Below are positions 63,926 to 64,000 of a stretch of DNA of 64,000 bases, one piece after another; the stretch's first letter is position 1, and every line of letters starts with the position of its first letter. The translations under genes were made by a program, and so were the position numbers. Under the pieces are notes generated by a model. That model was not told the origin of the DNA and did no database searches. It saw only the letters and a list, made by a program, of their open reading frames with translations. Origin of the DNA: Batillaria attramentaria (taxonomy: Eukaryota; Mollusca; Gastropoda; Batillariidae); assembly GCA_018292915.2 (NCBI GenBank), contig JACVVK020000090.1, positions 470,001 through 534,000 of the forward strand, given 5' to 3'.

Positions 63926-64000
63926 GGGTAGCAAGAGAAGGCAAGCTGCTAGTGAAGCTGGGACTTTTTGTGCACAGGAAAGGCAAAGGTGACAGTAGAC

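Overview
The window is animal nuclear DNA. It has GT-AG introns, tRNA-derived SINEs, LINE 3' ends, many short inverted-repeat DNA transposons and an extreme load of (CA/GT)n microsatellites. The protein families (a PARP14-type macrodomain ADP-ribosyltransferase, immunoglobulin-superfamily receptors, THAP and mariner relics) and the repeat texture suggest a lophotrochozoan, most likely a marine gastropod mollusc. That placement is inference.

Three multi-exon genes lie head to tail on the minus strand. I rebuilt each by matching acceptors, donors and intron phases, and all three chain without a frame break. (1) About 63.7-53.2 kb: the 3' part of a type I membrane receptor (9 exons, 914 codons in the window) with a partial Ig domain, six copies of an unusual cysteine-rich Ig exon, two more Ig domains, a transmembrane helix and a short tail ending at a stop. 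Its 5' end is beyond position 64000. (2) About 49.0-30.2 kb: a second receptor (10 exons, 1484 codons seen) with five Ig domains, one of the same cysteine-rich type, a transmembrane helix and an 876-codon Ser/Pro-rich cytoplasmic exon carrying repeated Tyr-x-Asn motifs. Its signal-peptide exon and final exon(s) were not found. (3) About 23.2-7.0 kb: a PARP14-like gene (16 exons, about 1406 residues) with two RRMs, KH-like repeats, two macrodomains, a KH-like segment and a C-terminal ADP-ribosyltransferase domain with an H-Y-L triad.

Elsewhere the DNA is mostly mobile elements. SINE-1 (tRNA-Arg(UCU)-like head, CACCC-rich tail) has about 20 full or partial copies, many with 12-14 bp target-site duplications. 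SINE-2 and SINE-3 are two further tRNA-headed families. There are LINE 3' fragments, a decayed mariner, a deleted mariner-like element, several TIR/MITE families (TTAA-flanked, TTA-flanked and others), a foldback element, and a 1.5-1.8 kb dispersed repeat present twice. A THAP-domain ORF and a frameshifted SAP-like ORF sit convergently in an intron of receptor 2. Positions 1-6977 contain no gene I can support.

The two receptors share the cysteine-rich Ig type and a membrane-proximal Ig domain that lacks the usual F-strand cysteine. One has a short tail without tyrosine and the other a long, motif-rich tail, so they look like a diverged tandem receptor pair next to a putative immune-type mono-ADP-ribosyltransferase. 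A functional link among the three is inference.
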